From: Faecalibacterium prausnitzii
GTDB taxonomy: Bacteria; Bacillota; Clostridia; Oscillospirales; Ruminococcaceae
Length of the DNA stretch: 64,000 nucleotides
Direction: 5' to 3'
Assembly: GCF_003287405.1 (NCBI RefSeq)
Contig: NZ_PRLD01000001.1
Coordinates: forward strand, 62,001 to 126,000
Part shown: piece after piece, positions 62,535 through 64,000 of the stretch
How the letters are laid out: the number at the start of each line of letters is the position of its first letter
How positions within the stretch are numbered: position 1 is the stretch's first letter
The notes under the pieces: generated by a model
Seen by the model: only the letters and a program-made list of their open reading frames with translations
Database searches by the model: none
What the model was told of the DNA's origin: nothing
Translations under genes and position numbers: made by a program

Positions 62535-63472
62535 GCCGTTATACGCTCGGGGTCGATACAAGCAACTATGCAACCTCTCTGGCAGTTTTTGATACAGCCG
62601 GGGAGGTTGTTTGCGCAAAAAAGCGCTTTTTGCCGGTAAAAGCCGGACAGCTTGGCCTGCGGCAGAGCGATGCACTGTTCCATCATACGGCGGCTCTGCC
62701 GGAGATGCTGCAGGAATTGGCGCAGGAATTCGACCTGACAAAAATAGATGCCGTAGGCGTTTCGCAAAAGCCACGCCCGGTGGAGGGCAGCTATATGCCC
62801 TGTTTTCTGGCTGGTGTCAGCGCCGCAACTGCCTTTGCGGCGGCGCGGGACATTCCGCTGATCTACACCACCCATCAGCAGGGACACGCTGCGGCGGCGC
62901 TGTATGCCGCAAAGGGCGAGGCGCTGTTCTCCCAGAAGGTGCTGTTGTTCCATATCTCCGGCGGCACCACGGATCTTTTGCTGTGCGATCAGGTGCGTAC
63001 CATCACCACCCTTGGCACCAGTACCGATCTGTACGCCGGTCAGGCGGTGGACCGCGTAGGCGTACGACTGGGCTTTGGCTTCCCCGCAGGTGCCGAGGTC
63101 TCGCGCCTTGCTGCGCAGTGCACCGAGGAGATCCGCCCAAAATCCAGCGTAAAGGGGCTGCAATGCAGCCTTTCCGGGCTGGAAAACCAATGCAACGCCC
63201 TGCTTGCGGCCGGAAAAGCACCGGAATACGTCTGCAAGTACTGCCTGCTCTGCGTAGCGGATACTGTTGCCCGCATGACGAAGGCTGCGCAGAAGGAATA
63301 CCCCGGCTTGCCGGTGGTCTGTGCCGGCGGCGTGATGAGCAGCGATATCATCCGCACATGGGTGCAGCAGCGTCTGCCGCAGGTCTATTTTGTGCCGGGG
63401 CAGTATTCCAGCGATAACGCCATCGGCGTATCCATTCTTGCTGCGCGGGAGGCCGGGCTATGGCTGATGTGA
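62531..63472 (+). CDS. TsaD/Kae1-family paralogue (M22 peptidase-like)
   Basis: 313 residues. ASKHA ATP-binding fold with the metal ligands His115 and His119 (THQQGH), phosphate loop SGGTTDLLL (about 143-151) and Asp295 in SSDNAIGV, as in TsaD, but shorter and with divergent surrounding loops (TsaD has HHLEGH and SGGHT). TsaD makes the N6-threonylcarbamoyl group of tRNA A37; this paralogue may do something else. Start is GTG overlapping nusB. It lies between nusB and xseA. Confidence 0.75.
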   Translation: MSRYTLGVDTSNYATSLAVFDTAGEVVCAKKRFLPVKAGQLGLRQSDALFHHTAALPEMLQELAQEFDLTKIDAVGVSQKPRPVEGSYMPCFLAGVSAATAFAAARDIPLIYTTHQQGHAAAALYAAKGEALFSQKVLLFHISGGTTDLLLCDQVRTITTLGTSTDLYAGQAVDRVGVRLGFGFPAGAEVSRLAAQCTEEIRPKSSVKGLQCSLSGLENQCNALLAAGKAPEYVCKYCLLCVADTVARMTKAAQKEYPGLPVVCAGGVMSSDIIRTWVQQRLPQVYFVPGQYSSDNAIGVSILAAREAGLWLM

Positions 63473-64000
63473 TCTCGGTATCAGAGCTGAACCATTATGT
63501 CAAAACGCTTCTGGACGTCAACGACGGTCTGTTTGATCTTGCCCTGCGCGGCGAGATCGCAAACTTTGTGCAGAACGCCCGCAGCGGACACTGTTATTTT
63601 TCTCTGCGGGACGAAGCCTGCAGCGTAAAAGCAGTGATGTTTCGCACCGATGCCCGCCGTATGGCGTTTCGCCCAGAGGAAGGGATGCGGGTGGTGGTGC
63701 GCTGCCGTGCTACCCTTTACGAGAGGGACGGCGCGTTTCAGGTCTATGTGAACGAAATGTTCCCGGACGGTCTGGGCGCGGCACAGCTTGCGCTGGAACA
63801 GCTGAAGGCTCGGTTGGAAAAGGAAGGTCTGTTCGACCCCGCACATAAAAAGCCGCTGCCTGCGTACCCCAAATGTATTGGTGTCGTCACCAGTAAAACC
63901 GGGGCGGCGCTGCAGGATATCCGCAACGTGATCAGCCGCCGCTGGCCGTCTGTCCGGCTGCTGCTGTGCCCGGTAACGGTGCAGGGCTTTGAAGCCGCCC
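63460..64000 (+). CDS. xseA: Exonuclease VII large subunit, N-terminal part
   Basis: The first 180 residues; the gene runs off the right edge. MADVISVSELNHYVKTLLD, LRGEIANFVQNARSGHCYFS and IGVVTSKTGAALQDI are typical of the OB fold and start of the catalytic domain of XseA. ExoVII degrades single-stranded DNA. Start ATG at 63460 overlaps the preceding gene by 13 nt. Confidence 0.95.
   Translation, partial: MADVISVSELNHYVKTLLDVNDGLFDLALRGEIANFVQNARSGHCYFSLRDEACSVKAVMFRTDARRMAFRPEEGMRVVVRCRATLYERDGAFQVYVNEMFPDGLGAAQLALEQLKARLEKEGLFDPAHKKPLPAYPKCIGVVTSKTGAALQDIRNVISRRWPSVRLLLCPVTVQGFEAA

Overview
The window is a bacterial chromosome segment, gene-dense, GC-rich (estimated by eye in the high fifties percent), with Gram-positive-style Shine-Dalgarno sites and consensus sigma-A promoters. 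Gene content and order are those of Clostridia: the yicC-remA-gmk-priA-def-fmt-rsmB-rlmN-prpC-prkC-rsgA-thiN-spoVM string, scpAB-DUF2953-ytfJ-rluB, mltG-U32 peptidase, rpsB-tsf and the spoIIIA operon. Codon use and content fit the Oscillospiraceae/Ruminococcaceae. A Faecalibacterium-like genome is my best guess, but I cannot prove it from the sequence. I saw no tRNA, rRNA, CRISPR array, prophage or intact insertion sequence.

Layout. 1-7.4 kb: start of a cysteine desulfurase gene, a uracil/xanthine permease behind an attenuator-like leader, a reverse rubrerythrin with PerR-like boxes, a csoR-copA copper operon whose copA ends in a CopZ-like domain with its own ribosome-binding site, a divergent esterase-like gene and rpmB. 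7.5-15.2 kb: site-2 protease, scpA, scpB, DUF2953, ytfJ, rluB, an NSS transporter and an Agr-type LytTR regulator/sensor kinase pair. 15.2-15.8 kb: no protein gene, but a promoter, a strong long-range helix and a terminator that together look like an uncharacterised RNA of about 365 nt. 15.8-29.7 kb: gntR-pyrB-pyrI on the minus strand, then pcrA-thyX-tmk-GNAT-mltG, a U32 peptidase, a flavodoxin, and a YgbA_NO/DUF1540 locus sharing a palindromic operator with the flavodoxin. 29.8-39.4 kb: LtaS-like synthase, rpsB-tsf, a membrane glycerophosphodiesterase and a three-gene biotin carboxyltransferase set. 39.5-54.1 kb: a small transposase-derived HTH gene, then the long housekeeping string ending in thiN, spoVM and a sipL-like gene. 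54.4-64 kb: ligA, spoIIIAA-AH, asp23, nusB, a TsaD-family paralogue and the start of xseA.

How the genes work together. Several modules are self-contained: copper sensing and export (csoR-copA/copZ), de novo pyrimidine synthesis (pyrBI with a UTRA regulator), dTMP supply (thyX-tmk), formyl-Met handling (def-fmt), PASTA kinase/phosphatase signalling (prpC-prkC), chromosome organisation (scpAB) and endospore morphogenesis (spoVM, sipL, spoIIIA, ytfJ, ylmC). The most interesting loci are the putative RNA beside the LytTR system, the flavodoxin/YgbA operator regulon, the internal copZ start, the transcarboxylase-like triad, and the Tyr/Gly/Ser-rich tail of PcrA.
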